From: CAUJGQ01 sp042408665
Lineage (GTDB): Bacteria; Chloroflexota; Dehalococcoidia; CAUJGQ01
Assembly: GCA_042408665.1 (NCBI GenBank)
Contig: JBHOQW010000163.1
Coordinates: 1 to 64,000 of the forward strand
Length of the DNA: 64,000 nt
Direction of reading: 5' to 3'
A program made the translations under genes and the position numbers. Shown here in pieces: positions 40,002-48,733 of the stretch (positions within the stretch are counted from its first letter, which is position 1; each line of letters opens with the position of its first letter). The notes under the pieces are model-generated. The model was given only the letters and a program-made list of their open reading frames with translations, had not been told where the DNA came from and did not search any database.

Positions 40002-41676
40002 GCGTGACCGGCAGCCGGTCGAGCCGGAGGGAGGCACCGCCGATCGCGGCACGGATGGCGGACCGGGTGGCGGACTCAGCACCTCTCCCAACGGCCATCA
40101 TGTGGATGCCGCGGCTCAGCCCAATGGGGATGCCGTCCTGCCCACGGGTCGCGGCCGCCGCCATGTGCCGCCCACCGGGGCGCGGCCCGAGGGGGCGGAT
40201 GACGACGCGCCGGCCGGCGCCGCGGATTTCGCTACGGTGGTCATCGAGCGCGTCGACGACCTCCCGGATATCTTCGGCAAGATCGACACGGCCGCCTCAC
40301 CGCGGGTGGCGCTGATCGTCCCGCGCGGCAACCGCGAGCTCGCCACGCCGCTGGGCATGCGCCGCCTGCTCCGCCATGTGGAGCGTTCCGGGCGCGACCT
40401 GGTGCTGGTAACCCGCTCCCGTGTGCTGCGCGTGCGCGCCCGCGAGGAGGGGCTGCCGGCCGTGAGCAGCCTCACGCGGGTGAGCTTTTCCGGTCGGTCG
40501 AGCGGGCTGCAGCTCGGCTGGATCACCTTGCGGCCGCCCGCCGCGGGCACGCTGCTGGCGCTGCTGGTCGTGGCGGTCACCACGCTCCTCGGTGGGGCCG
40601 TGCTCTTTTGGTACCTGCCGACGGCGCGTGTGACGGTCTACCTGCCGGCCGAGACACTGGACGAGGTGGTGGAGGTCACGGCCGACACCCGCGCCACGCA
40701 GGTCAACGTGGCGCGGGCGGTGGTGCCGGCGCAGCGACGGGAGGTAACGCTGACCCGCACGCTGGTCGGGCCGGCCACCGGCAGCACTGTGGTGCCGGCC
40801 GAGCACGCGGCCGTGGCGCTGGTGTTCGCCAACCGCACCGACCGGCCGGTGCGCGTGCCCAAGGGCACCGTGGTGCTTGCCACCACCGGCATGCCGTTCA
40901 CGGTGGGCAACGACGTAGACCTACCGGGGCGGGTGGGCGCCAGCGGTGAGGCGATCGCCCTCGCCCAGCGCCCGGGTACCGCCGGCAACGTGCCGCGCAA
41001 CACGGTGACCCGGATCGAGGACCCGGCCCTCAGCCGGGTGGTGAGCGTGACCAACCCCACCCCCGGCGAGAAGGGCGCCGACGTGCGCCAGCCCGTGGTG
41101 AGCGAGGCCGACGTGCAGCTCCTGCGCGAGGCGGCCGCCGCCTATCTGCTGGACGTCGCCCGGCGGGAGCTGGTCGCCCAGCAGGCGCCGGCCGACGTGG
41201 TGTTCACCGAGGGTGCACGCCTGGCGATCGGTGAGTGCACGCCGGTGCCGCCGGTTGGGCAGATCGCGCGGTACACTGAGCTTACCTGTAGCGCGCAGGC
41301 CAGCCTGCTCGTGGTGGCGGGCACGGACCTCCGCCAGGTCTTCGTTGAACGCCTGCGCCCGCGCCTAGCGGCGGATCGGATGGTGCTGGAGAACACGTTT
41401 CGAACCACGGTGGACCAGGTCGGCCAGTTCGATGCGGCGCTTGACCGCCTCACCGTGCCGGTGCACGTCGCGGTATTGACCGCCCCCGCCGTGGATCGGG
41501 CCGCCTTGAGGCGCGAGCTGGCGGGCAAAACCCGCGTGGGGGCCGAACGAGTGGTGCGCCAGCGACTGCATCCGTCCGTGCCGTCACAGGTGGACCTGCC
41601 CGGCTGGGCGCCGTGGCTGCCGCGTGTGGCCGGCCGGATCGAGCTCGTGCTCAAGCCGGTACCCGGTAGCCCCTAG
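39988..41676 (+). CDS. Membrane protein with baseplate-J-like region
   Basis: A 562-residue protein: an acidic, low-complexity N-terminus (about 1-70), a cytoplasmic domain (about 75-165), one membrane segment at about 185-210 (LLALLVVAVTTLLGGAVLFW), and a long outside part. In the outer part, GNDVDLPGRVGASGEAIALAQRPGTAGNV (about 310-340) and VVSVTNPTPGEKGADVR resemble the baseplate J/gp47 domain. No phage genes are nearby. GTG at 39988 overlaps alaS by 14 bases; ruvX follows after 16 bases. In this operon it may be an envelope protein; phage descent is unproven. Confidence 0.75.
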   Translation: MDTDERDRQPVEPEGGTADRGTDGGPGGGLSTSPNGHHVDAAAQPNGDAVLPTGRGRRHVPPTGARPEGADDDAPAGAADFATVVIERVDDLPDIFGKIDTAASPRVALIVPRGNRELATPLGMRRLLRHVERSGRDLVLVTRSRVLRVRAREEGLPAVSSLTRVSFSGRSSGLQLGWITLRPPAAGTLLALLVVAVTTLLGGAVLFWYLPTARVTVYLPAETLDEVVEVTADTRATQVNVARAVVPAQRREVTLTRTLVGPATGSTVVPAEHAAVALVFANRTDRPVRVPKGTVVLATTGMPFTVGNDVDLPGRVGASGEAIALAQRPGTAGNVPRNTVTRIEDPALSRVVSVTNPTPGEKGADVRQPVVSEADVQLLREAAAAYLLDVARRELVAQQAPADVVFTEGARLAIGECTPVPPVGQIARYTELTCSAQASLLVVAGTDLRQVFVERLRPRLAADRMVLENTFRTTVDQVGQFDAALDRLTVPVHVAVLTAPAVDRAALRRELAGKTRVGAERVVRQRLHPSVPSQVDLPGWAPWLPRVAGRIELVLKPVPGSP

Positions 41677-41692
41677 CCGGCGGCGAACGCGC

Positions 41693-42118
41693 ATGCGCAC
41701 GATGGGGCTGGACGTGGGGGAGCGGCGCATCGGGGTGGCGATCTCCGACCCCGACGAGCGTCTGGCGGTGCCCCTGCGCGTCCTGGAGCGCCGCGGCGGC
41801 GCCGCCGACGCGCGGGCGGTGGCCCAGCTGGCCCAGCGCGAGGGGGTCGGGCGCATCGTCGTCGGTCTACCGGTCTCGCTCGACGGTAGCCTCGGCCCGC
41901 AGGCGCGCCAGACGCAGTCCTTCGCCGAGCTGCTGCGCGCCGCCACCGACGCCGAGGTGGTGCTCTACGATGAGCGCTTCTCCACCGCTGAGGCGGAGCG
42001 CCACCTGCGCCAGCTGGGGATGCGCGAGCGCCAGATGCGCACCCGTCGCGATGCGGTGGCGGCGGCCATCATCCTGCAAGCCTATCTCGACAGCCGTCGG
42101 GCGGCGGCCGATCGCTGA
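41693..42118 (+). CDS. ruvX: Holliday junction resolvase-like RuvX (YqgF)
   Basis: A 141-residue RNase H-fold protein. MGLDVGERRIGVAISDP, IVVGLPVSLDGSLGPQARQTQSF, LYDERFSTAEAERHL and DAVAAAIILQAYLD match the family. In E. coli it takes part in 16S rRNA 5'-end maturation; junction cleavage is only predicted. Start is ATG 41693. It is tightly packed between the baseplate-J-like gene and mltG. Confidence 0.93.
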   Translation: MRTMGLDVGERRIGVAISDPDERLAVPLRVLERRGGAADARAVAQLAQREGVGRIVVGLPVSLDGSLGPQARQTQSFAELLRAATDAEVVLYDERFSTAEAERHLRQLGMRERQMRTRRDAVAAAIILQAYLDSRRAAADR

Positions 42119-42132
42119 ATACCGAGGGCCAA

Positions 42133-43200
42133 GTGCTAAACCACGTATCACGCCTCACCCTGCCCCTCGGCTCGCTGGCGCTGGTAGCCGCCGTCGCCAT
42201 CGCCACCCTGCGCCTGCCGGCGGTGATCATCACGACGGACGAGGTGCGCGGGCAGGGGCCGATCCCGGTTGAGGGAACGACGGTGCAGGTGCAGGTGGCG
42301 CCCGGCACCAGCAGCGCCGCCATCGGCCGGCAGATGGAGCGGGCGGGCGTGATCGATGACGGCGGTCTGTTCGCCACGCTGACGGCGCTGATGGGCCTCC
42401 AGGGCCGCCTGGCCGCCGGCACCTACGAGTTCGGTCGCGGCGTGCCGGTGGCCGATGCCGTCCGGCGCGTGCGCGCCGGGGTGACCGTGCCGGCCGTCAC
42501 CGTGACCATCCCGGAGGGTAAACGGCTCGAAGAGGTGGCGGCCATCCTGGAGCGGCAGGGTGTGGTTAGCGCCGCCGATTTCCTGGCCGCGGCGCGGGGC
42601 GAACCCCCGCAGGCGGCGGCCCGCGACCGCCCGGCGGGCAGCGCGCTGGAAGGCTACCTGTTCCCGGATACGTACTTCTTCACCAAGCACGCTGCCGCCC
42701 AGGAGGTGGTGCAGCGGTTGCGAGCGACGTTCGAAGAGCGTCTCTCCCCGGAGCTGTACGCGGCCATCCAGGCGCAGGGGCTGACCCTCCACGAGGCGGT
42801 GACCCTTGCCTCCATCGTGGAGCGTGAGGCGCAGGTACCGGAGGAACGGCCGCTGATCGCCGCCGTCTTCCTCAACCGGCTGCGTGCCGGCATGCCGCTT
42901 CAGGCCGACCCGACCGTGCAGTACGCGCTGGCGGCCGATGCGGCCTCCGTGCAACGGTACGGCTGGTGGAAGCGAGACCTCACCGTGGAGGATCTCAAGG
43001 TCGACTCGCCGTACAACACGTATGTGCGGAGTGGCCTGCCACCGGGGCCGATCTGCAACCCAGGGCTGGCCGCGCTGCGCGCGGTGGCGTATCCGGCGCC
43101 GGTCAAGTACCTGTATTTTGTGGCCAAGGGCGACGGCACCCACGCTTTCGCCGAAACGTTGGAAGAGCACAACCGCAACGTGGCCCGCTACCAGCGGTAG
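42133..43200 (+). CDS. mltG: Endolytic murein transglycosylase
   Basis: A 355-residue MltG, which ends glycan strand growth in peptidoglycan. One N-terminal membrane segment (about 8-30), a LysM-like domain and the YceG domain with catalytic Glu in LASIVEREAQ; GYLFPDTYFF, AAVFLNRL, ADPTVQYAL, YNTYVRSGLPPGPICNPG are present. GTG at 42133 with GAGG before. It follows ruvX by 14 bases and precedes aroE by 13. Confidence 0.95.
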   Translation: MLNHVSRLTLPLGSLALVAAVAIATLRLPAVIITTDEVRGQGPIPVEGTTVQVQVAPGTSSAAIGRQMERAGVIDDGGLFATLTALMGLQGRLAAGTYEFGRGVPVADAVRRVRAGVTVPAVTVTIPEGKRLEEVAAILERQGVVSAADFLAAARGEPPQAAARDRPAGSALEGYLFPDTYFFTKHAAAQEVVQRLRATFEERLSPELYAAIQAQGLTLHEAVTLASIVEREAQVPEERPLIAAVFLNRLRAGMPLQADPTVQYALAADAASVQRYGWWKRDLTVEDLKVDSPYNTYVRSGLPPGPICNPGLAALRAVAYPAPVKYLYFVAKGDGTHAFAETLEEHNRNVARYQR

Positions 43201-43213
43201 GGCGGAGCGGCCG

Positions 43214-44062
43214 ATGACCAGACGGGTGGGGCTGATCGGAGACCCGGTGGCACATTCCATCTCGCCCATCTTTCAGCAGGCGGCGTTCGACGCGCTGGCG
43301 ATCGCCGCCCGCTACGAGGCCTGGCACACCCCGGCCGCGGCGCTGGCGGAGCGGGTGGCCGCGCTCCGCGCGCCAGATGCGCTGGGCGCCAACGTGACGG
43401 TGCCGCACAAGCAGGCGGTGCTGCCGCTGGTGGACCGCCTGCATCCCACGGCCCAGCGCGCGGGGGCGGTCAACACCATCGTCAACGAGGGTGGTCGCTT
43501 AGTTGGCCACAACACGGATATCAGCGGCTTTCTGGACGCACTGCGCCTGGACGGCGGCGTGGACCCACGGGGCGCGCGGGCGGTGGTGATCGGTGCCGGC
43601 GGCGCGGCACGGGCGGTGGTGATCGCCCTGCTGGATGCCGGCATCACGCGCGTGCGCGTGGTGAATCGGTCCCTTGAGCGTGCCGTGGCGCTGGTGGCCA
43701 GCCTGGCGGACGGGCGGGGCGACGCCGCGGCGCTGGAACCGCGGCGAGCCCGCGCGCTCTTGGCCGGCGCCGACCTGGTGGTGAACTGCACCACGGTGGG
43801 GATGCGGCACGGCGCGCACGAGCATGAGCTGCCCGTGCCGGCGGAGGCGCTCCCGGATGACGCGATGGTGGTAGATATCGTGGCCAACCCGCTGGTCACG
43901 CCCTTCCTGGCCGCGGCGATGGCACGCGGCTGCCGCGTGCTCGGGGGCCTACCCATGCTGGTGCGTCAGGGCGCGGCGGCGTTTACGCTTTGGACAGGAA
44001 TGCCGGCGCCGGTGCCGGTGATGATGGCCGCGGCGGAACGGGCGATGGGCGTAGCGGGGTGA
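43214..44062 (+). CDS. aroE: Shikimate dehydrogenase
   Basis: A 282-residue NADPH enzyme (dehydroshikimate to shikimate). Substrate motif GDPVAHSISPIFQQAAFDA, NVTVPHKQAVLP (catalytic Lys), AGAVNTIV, NTDISGF, and the nucleotide loop GAGGAARAV. ATG at 43214 with GGAG 7 bases before. A longer open frame from 42884 overlaps mltG and is not real. Confidence 0.96.
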   Translation: MTRRVGLIGDPVAHSISPIFQQAAFDALAIAARYEAWHTPAAALAERVAALRAPDALGANVTVPHKQAVLPLVDRLHPTAQRAGAVNTIVNEGGRLVGHNTDISGFLDALRLDGGVDPRGARAVVIGAGGAARAVVIALLDAGITRVRVVNRSLERAVALVASLADGRGDAAALEPRRARALLAGADLVVNCTTVGMRHGAHEHELPVPAEALPDDAMVVDIVANPLVTPFLAAAMARGCRVLGGLPMLVRQGAAAFTLWTGMPAPVPVMMAAAERAMGVAG

Positions 44063-44142
44063 ACCGGCGGTGACCTCACCGCGGTGCCCCCTCGCCGCTC
44101 AGACGGTACCTCGGTCGGGCCGCGGTCGGAGGCGGGACGGGC

Positions 44143-44805
44143 ATGGAGTGGGCGGTTCTTGGTCTGGTGGTGTTTGGCCTGATCCTGACCTACGTGATCT
44201 TTCAGGAGACGCGGGCGCACCGGCACTGGCGTGGGCTGGTGGCGGCCGGCGACGTGGACGCCATCCGCATGCTCCTGGAGCAGGAGTTCGAACGCTGGCG
44301 CACTGCGCGGGTGCCCAAGGGCGTCGCGCCGGGCGTATGGCACGGCGTCCAGACGGTGCAGCTCGTGGCCGTGGGACCGGACGCGGCGCAGGTGTCCTGC
44401 CTGGCGGAGGGGGAGTACCGGGTGAGCGGAGGCCGGCTACAGGAGGTGGGCAGCGCGCTGGAGGCGGCCATGCGCGTGGCCGCCAAGCTGGCGGAGCTGA
44501 TCCTATACGATGTGCCCAACGTGCGCCTCTCCTTCGTGCGGGTGGACGTGTACGCGCCCGTGCACGCCGGCAACGGCGACCGCGCCTACGGCTGCATTCT
44601 TTCCCTGGTGGCCGACCGCGCCACGGCCGACGACCTGGACTGGGAGGCGCTGCGGCCGCACGAGATCGTCAGCCGGTTCGAGCACCACTACGAGCTGAAC
44701 GAGCGCGGCGTGGCCCAGCCGTTCGACCCCGGTCCGCCGCTGGAGGGGACACAACCGGTGCCGGCGCCGGGGGAAGGCCAGCCGGTACGCGGCGACGGGG
44801 AATGA
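44143..44805 (+). CDS. Membrane-anchored hypothetical protein
   Basis: A 220-residue protein with an N-terminal membrane segment (MEWAVLGLVVFGLILTYVIF) and a soluble domain (about 25-200) with the strand AELILYDVPNVRLSFVRVDVYAPV, ending in a Pro/Gly tail. No family recognised. It lies between aroE and aroKB in the same direction; ATG 44143 has GGAGG upstream. Probably conserved in the cluster, since the pattern is typical of a folded domain. Confidence 0.65.
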   Translation: MEWAVLGLVVFGLILTYVIFQETRAHRHWRGLVAAGDVDAIRMLLEQEFERWRTARVPKGVAPGVWHGVQTVQLVAVGPDAAQVSCLAEGEYRVSGGRLQEVGSALEAAMRVAAKLAELILYDVPNVRLSFVRVDVYAPVHAGNGDRAYGCILSLVADRATADDLDWEALRPHEIVSRFEHHYELNERGVAQPFDPGPPLEGTQPVPAPGEGQPVRGDGE

Positions 44806-44869
44806 CGCTCGTGCCCGCGGTTGCCCTCTGCTACGCTCCGCTCAGCACCATGCACCGAGAGGGCTTTCC

Positions 44870-46561
44870 ATGACAGGTGCTCCCCCGCCGGAACGCATTG
44901 TGCTCATCGGGCTGTCCGGTAGCGGCAAATCGGTCGTGGCCCAGCGCATTGCCCGGCGCCTGGACTGGCAGAGCGTCGATACCGACGCGCTCGTGGAGGG
45001 GATGGACGGGCGGGCCATCCCCCGTATCTTCCGCGAGTCGGGCGAGGTCGAGTTCCGCCGACTGGAGCGGCTGGCGGTGCAGCAGGTGAGCGACGCGCGG
45101 CGCACGGTGGTGGCGACCGGCGGCGGTACCGTGCTCGACCCCGACAACCGCGCCTGCCTCTGGCGCGACGCCTTCGTGGTGCACCTAGAGGCGGGCATCG
45201 ACACCCTGCTGGCGCGACTAGCGATGGACCCCAGCGCGGACCGGCCCCTGCTGGCCGGCGACGCGCGCGCCCGCCTGGCCCAGTTACGCGCCGAGCGCGG
45301 CCCGCTCTACGCGCTGGCCGACTGGGTGGTGCGCACGGACGGCCTTACGCCGGACGACGTGGCCGAGGAGGTGATCACCGCCTGGCAACGGCGCGCGCCG
45401 GCGCTGCTCGCCCGGTTGAATCGTCTGTCTGAAGCGATAAACGCCGGCCGGCCGGCATCCCAGGACCCGGACCTGGCCGCTGAGGTGGCGGCGGCAGGCG
45501 GTGCCTACCCGGCGTACGTCGGTTGGGACGCCGTGGAGCAGCTGCCGGCATGGCTGCGTGCCGCCGGGCTGGGGCCGGTGGTGCACGTGATCGCCGACCG
45601 GCGGGTGGCCGAGCTGCACGGGGAGCGGCTGCTGGCCGCACTGGCGGCTGGCGGGCTGGAGGCGCACCTGCACGACCTGCCCATGGGCGAGGCCGCGAAA
45701 TCGCTGGAGGCCGCGGCGGCGCTGTATGACCGGTTGGTGGCGGCGCGGGCCGAACGTCGCCACGTGGTGCTGGCCTTCGGCGGCGGCGTGGCCACTGACC
45801 TGGGCGGGTTTGTGGCCGCCACCTACCTGCGGGGGATGCCGCTGGTGCACGTCCCCACCAGCCTCCTGGGCATGGTCGACGCCGCCATCGGGGGCAAGGT
45901 GGCGGTCAACCACCGCGAGGGCAAGAACCTGATCGGCGCCTTCTACCAGCCGCGGCTGGTGGTGGCCGACGCCGCACTGCTGCGTACGCTGCCCCGGCGC
46001 GAGCTGGTCTCCGGTTGGGCGGAGGTGATCAAACACGCCCTGATCATGGACCCGGAGCTGCTCGCCTGGCTGGAAACGGAGGCGGAGGCGCTGCTCGCCC
46101 TGGAGCCGGAGCCGTTGGTGCGGGTGCTGCGACGCAGCATCGCCATCAAGGCGCGCGTGGTGAGCGCCGACGAGCGTGAGGATGGGCTGCGCATGATCCT
46201 CAACTACGGCCACACCGTCGGTCACGCCCTGGAGGCGGCCACCGGCTACACCGCCCTCTTGCACGGCGAGGCCGTGGCCGTGGGCATGGCGGCGGCGGCG
46301 GCCATCGCCGTGGAGATGGGGCTCATCGACCAGGAGCTGGTCGCGCGCCAGAACGCCCTCATCCAGCGCTTTGGTTTGCCCCTGCGGGCGCCGGGTGTGG
46401 ACCCGGAGGCGGTGCTGGCGCGGATGCGCCTGGACAAGAAGGTGAGCGGGCGTACGCTGCGCTTCATCTTGCTCACCGGGCCAGGGCGCACGGTGATCCG
46501 CTCGGATGTGCCCGAGGAGACGGTGCGCCGGGCGGTGGCGCTGGTGACGGGCGCCGGCTGA
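44870..46561 (+). CDS. aroKB: Fused shikimate kinase and 3-dehydroquinate synthase
   Basis: A 563-residue bifunctional enzyme of the shikimate pathway. Residues about 1-170 are shikimate kinase: P-loop GLSGSGKS (14-21), DTDALVE, FRESGEVEFRRLE, ATGGGTVLD. Residues about 205-563 are dehydroquinate synthase: FGGGVATDLGGFVAATYLRG, VPTSLLGMVDAAIGGKVAVNH, GWAEVIKHALI (metal Glu), NYGHTVGHALEA and LLHGEAVAVGM (metal His). AGAGGG lies before the ATG at 44870. It is the last of a packed group. Confidence 0.96.
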   Translation: MTGAPPPERIVLIGLSGSGKSVVAQRIARRLDWQSVDTDALVEGMDGRAIPRIFRESGEVEFRRLERLAVQQVSDARRTVVATGGGTVLDPDNRACLWRDAFVVHLEAGIDTLLARLAMDPSADRPLLAGDARARLAQLRAERGPLYALADWVVRTDGLTPDDVAEEVITAWQRRAPALLARLNRLSEAINAGRPASQDPDLAAEVAAAGGAYPAYVGWDAVEQLPAWLRAAGLGPVVHVIADRRVAELHGERLLAALAAGGLEAHLHDLPMGEAAKSLEAAAALYDRLVAARAERRHVVLAFGGGVATDLGGFVAATYLRGMPLVHVPTSLLGMVDAAIGGKVAVNHREGKNLIGAFYQPRLVVADAALLRTLPRRELVSGWAEVIKHALIMDPELLAWLETEAEALLALEPEPLVRVLRRSIAIKARVVSADEREDGLRMILNYGHTVGHALEAATGYTALLHGEAVAVGMAAAAAIAVEMGLIDQELVARQNALIQRFGLPLRAPGVDPEAVLARMRLDKKVSGRTLRFILLTGPGRTVIRSDVPEETVRRAVALVTGAG

Positions 46562-46720
46562 GGGGCGCGGACCGGGCAGACGAAACACGCCTGCGCGGGG
46601 ATGGCGGGCCCCGTGCCGGTTATGCGGCCGAGTGCGCCTCCAGCGTCCGGTAGGCGTGGTTGACCGCTGGCCGTGCGGTCGCTACCATCCCACCGGTTCA
46701 TTCACTCGCCGGAAGGTCCG

Positions 46721-47206
46721 GTGCCGTTGTCTTTCCGACCGTCATCCGCCGTGACGCCGCTCCTCGCCGACGCCGTGCCGCCGGGCTACCGCTGCCTGGC
46801 AGCTCCTGCCGATGTTCGGTGCGACCGGGGCGGCGAGGTGCGGGCATGGGCTGCCTGCCGGTGGTTGCCGGTGGAGGATCCCGGCGCCGGGCCGCTGTAC
46901 GTGGATGTGACGGTGGCGCGCTTTGCCCGTCGCACGGATGCCCTGCGCGCGGTGACGGCACCGGCCGACATACCGAGGGGGATGGCAATGCGCCCCCTCT
47001 TCCCGCCCCGCATCGGGGAGGAGACGGCCGCGCTGCGCGCCGAAGCGACGGCCGACGGAGTGCGGTACGTGCTGTATCACGTCAGCGCCCAGCGCGGCTG
47101 TTGCGTGGGGACGGTGGCGGCGCTCTGGCGCTGGCCGGCCGGCTCGCCGCAGTGGCTGTACGAGCGGCTGCGGCGGTTGATGGGCCAGCTCGCCGCCGAG
47201 GCGTAG
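46721..47206 (+). CDS. Hypothetical protein, unrecognised
   Basis: A 161-residue protein with no family I recognise. It has several Cys (YRCLAAP, DVRCD, ACRWL, QRGCCVGTVA) and looks like a small folded alpha/beta domain (VDVTVARFARRTDALRAVTAP, GVRYVLYHVSAQRGCCVG). GTG at 46721 with GGAAGG closely before it; an ATG at 46673 is in frame. Confidence 0.5.
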   Translation: MPLSFRPSSAVTPLLADAVPPGYRCLAAPADVRCDRGGEVRAWAACRWLPVEDPGAGPLYVDVTVARFARRTDALRAVTAPADIPRGMAMRPLFPPRIGEETAALRAEATADGVRYVLYHVSAQRGCCVGTVAALWRWPAGSPQWLYERLRRLMGQLAAEA

Positions 47207-47298
47207 ACGGTAGGGCGCATCAGCGGCTCGACAGAGCCGGCCGGCCTCGGTAACGTGGTGGGCGGGGACGGCGCCGCGCGTGCCGGTCAGGGAGCCCG

Positions 47299-48021
47299 TT
47301 GGAAACCGAACTGTTCAGCCGCTTTTTCGCCGTTGAGGACCGCCATTGGTGGTTCGTCGGCCGGCGCCAGATCGTCCTGGACCAGCTCGCGGCGTATTGG
47401 ACGCAGGGTCCGGTGCTGGACCTGGGCTGTGGCACCGGCGGCGTGCTGAAGCACCTGCTGCGCTTTGGTGACGCGGTCGGCGTGGATCCATCGCCGGAGG
47501 CGGCCGGCTACTGCCGTCGCCGTGGCCTGCCGGTGGCGCTGGCGTCCGGCCATTGCCTGCCGTTTGCGGACGCCACGTTCGGTGCCGTTCTGGCCCTGGA
47601 CGTGATCGAGCATGTGGACGACGACGTCGGCCTGCTGCGTGAGGCGCGGCGCGTGTTGCGGCCCGGCGGCGTCGTCATCATCACCGTGCCGGCCCTGCCG
47701 TGGCTGTGGAGCAGTCACGATGACGTCAACCACCACCGGCGTCGCTACCTGCGCGGCACCCTGGCGTGGGCGGTGCGCGCGGCCGGCCTGGAGCCCTGCA
47801 AGATCAGCTACTACAATGCCTTGCTCCTGCCGTTGGCCGTGACGCGCAAGGTGCTGCACCGCCTGAACGGCACCGGCGATCATCTGGAGACGCTGCCCGG
47901 CCCGGCCAATACGGTGCTCCGGGGCGTACTCACCGCGGAGCGACCTCTGATTCGGCGCTGGGACTTGCCGCTCGGTGCCTCACTGGTCTGCACGGCCCGG
48001 AGACCGGTAACGGAACGCTGA
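47299..48021 (+). CDS. SAM-dependent methyltransferase
   Basis: A 240-residue class I methyltransferase. Motif I is VLDLGCGTGGVLKHLL, followed by VGVDPSPEA and FGAVLALDVIEHVDDD (motif II region) and a PGGVVIITVPALPWLWSSHDD strand. The last pattern is common in methyltransferases near polysaccharide or lipid genes. Substrate unknown. TTG start at 47299 with GGGAG 5 bases upstream. Confidence 0.82.
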   Translation: METELFSRFFAVEDRHWWFVGRRQIVLDQLAAYWTQGPVLDLGCGTGGVLKHLLRFGDAVGVDPSPEAAGYCRRRGLPVALASGHCLPFADATFGAVLALDVIEHVDDDVGLLREARRVLRPGGVVIITVPALPWLWSSHDDVNHHRRRYLRGTLAWAVRAAGLEPCKISYYNALLLPLAVTRKVLHRLNGTGDHLETLPGPANTVLRGVLTAERPLIRRWDLPLGASLVCTARRPVTER

Positions 48022-48438
48022 CCGCGCGGGGTGCCGGGCAGAAGTCGAGGCGGCTCCGGGGAGGACGAGTGAGCTTGCGTGACCAGGATGTCGGTGCGCG
48101 GTAGCCCACGATATCTGTTCATTCGTTGGCGAGATTTACCGGCTCTGAGCGACCCTGAACCGGCTTGCATCCGGCGAGAACCTGCGTGATACATGGAGGT
48201 GCCGCTACCGGGTGCGTGCATCCGGGGCGGGATCACTCGTGGAGGCGCCTATGCGCGTGAGACTCCACGCTCGGTACGGAGTCCGGCAGGTGGACTGGTG
48301 AGGCCCCGGTACGGGGCCGACCGGGAACCGCCTCGGGTCTTGGTCAGTATGGCGCGGCGCCGAGAGATGTGGCCACGCATCGGCGGGTGACCGCCGGCAC
48401 GAGGTACCGATGACCCGGGGTGCGCAGACGCCAACGAG

Positions 48439-48469
48439 CAGGCCCGCTCCTCACCGAGGAGCGGGCCTG
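48439..48469 (+). terminator. Strong hairpin, probable terminator
   Basis: Perfect 14-bp stem CAGGCCCGCTCCTC/GAGGAGCGGGCCTG with a three-base loop; followed by TTGCGTGC, so only a short U-run. It would end any transcript from the upstream region. Confidence 0.6.
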
Positions 48470-48500
48470 TTGCGTGCGCGGCACGGCTGTGCGGCGGTCA

Positions 48501-48645
48501 GCCCTCATTCGGCCTCGCCCCTCTCGGCCGCCGTCTCCCGCATGGGGGAAAGGGTTTCTGCAGTTGGCGAACAGCCTTTGCCAGCGGCAACCCTTTCTCC
48601 TGCTCTGCGGGCGGTGGGGGTGGCCGGCGGGTGGGGATGAGGGCC
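48501..48645. repeat. Palindromic repeat with an inner inverted-repeat insert
   Basis: Starts GCCCTCATTCGGCCTC and ends GGTGGGGATGAGGGCC, like the other copies. Its centre contains an extra segment bounded by GAAAGGGTT (48548-48556) and AACCCTTTC (48589-48597). Not in any gene. Confidence 0.7.
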
Positions 48646-48691
48646 GGTCCCTTGAGGAGAGACACACAGCGAGCCACGCCGATCGAGGGGG

Positions 48692-48697
48692 TACAAT
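48692..48697 (+). promoter_or_regulatory. Possible -10 of the CysS/MshC gene
   Basis: TACAAT, about 36 bases before the ATG at 48734. The -35 is poor. If real, the gene is independent of the hairpin region upstream. Confidence 0.4.
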
Positions 48698-48733
48698 GGG
48701 GCGACGACCCCACTCCACGCCGGGTGTGTCGCG

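Larger units (their letters stand above)
48022..48733 (+). other. Long non-coding region before the CysS/MshC gene
   Basis: 712 bases without a credible coding frame. Between 48190 and 48470 there are several hairpins: GTGGAG..CTCCAC (48239-48268), GGCCCCG-GTA-CGGGGCC (48302-48318), GGCGG-GTGA-CCGCC, with a GNRA-like tetraloop, and the long stem at 48439. A structured RNA or leader is possible; none was identified. The rest holds the repeat at 48501. Confidence 0.4.

Noticed and set aside
42884..43213. Extension of aroE into mltG
   Set aside because: Overlaps the real mltG frame; aroE starts at 43214 with its own ribosome site.
48022..48733. T-box leader before the CysS/MshC gene
   Set aside because: No clear specifier loop or full T-box sequence (GGGTGGNACCGCG); a separate -10 precedes the gene. 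Kept only as an unnamed structured region.
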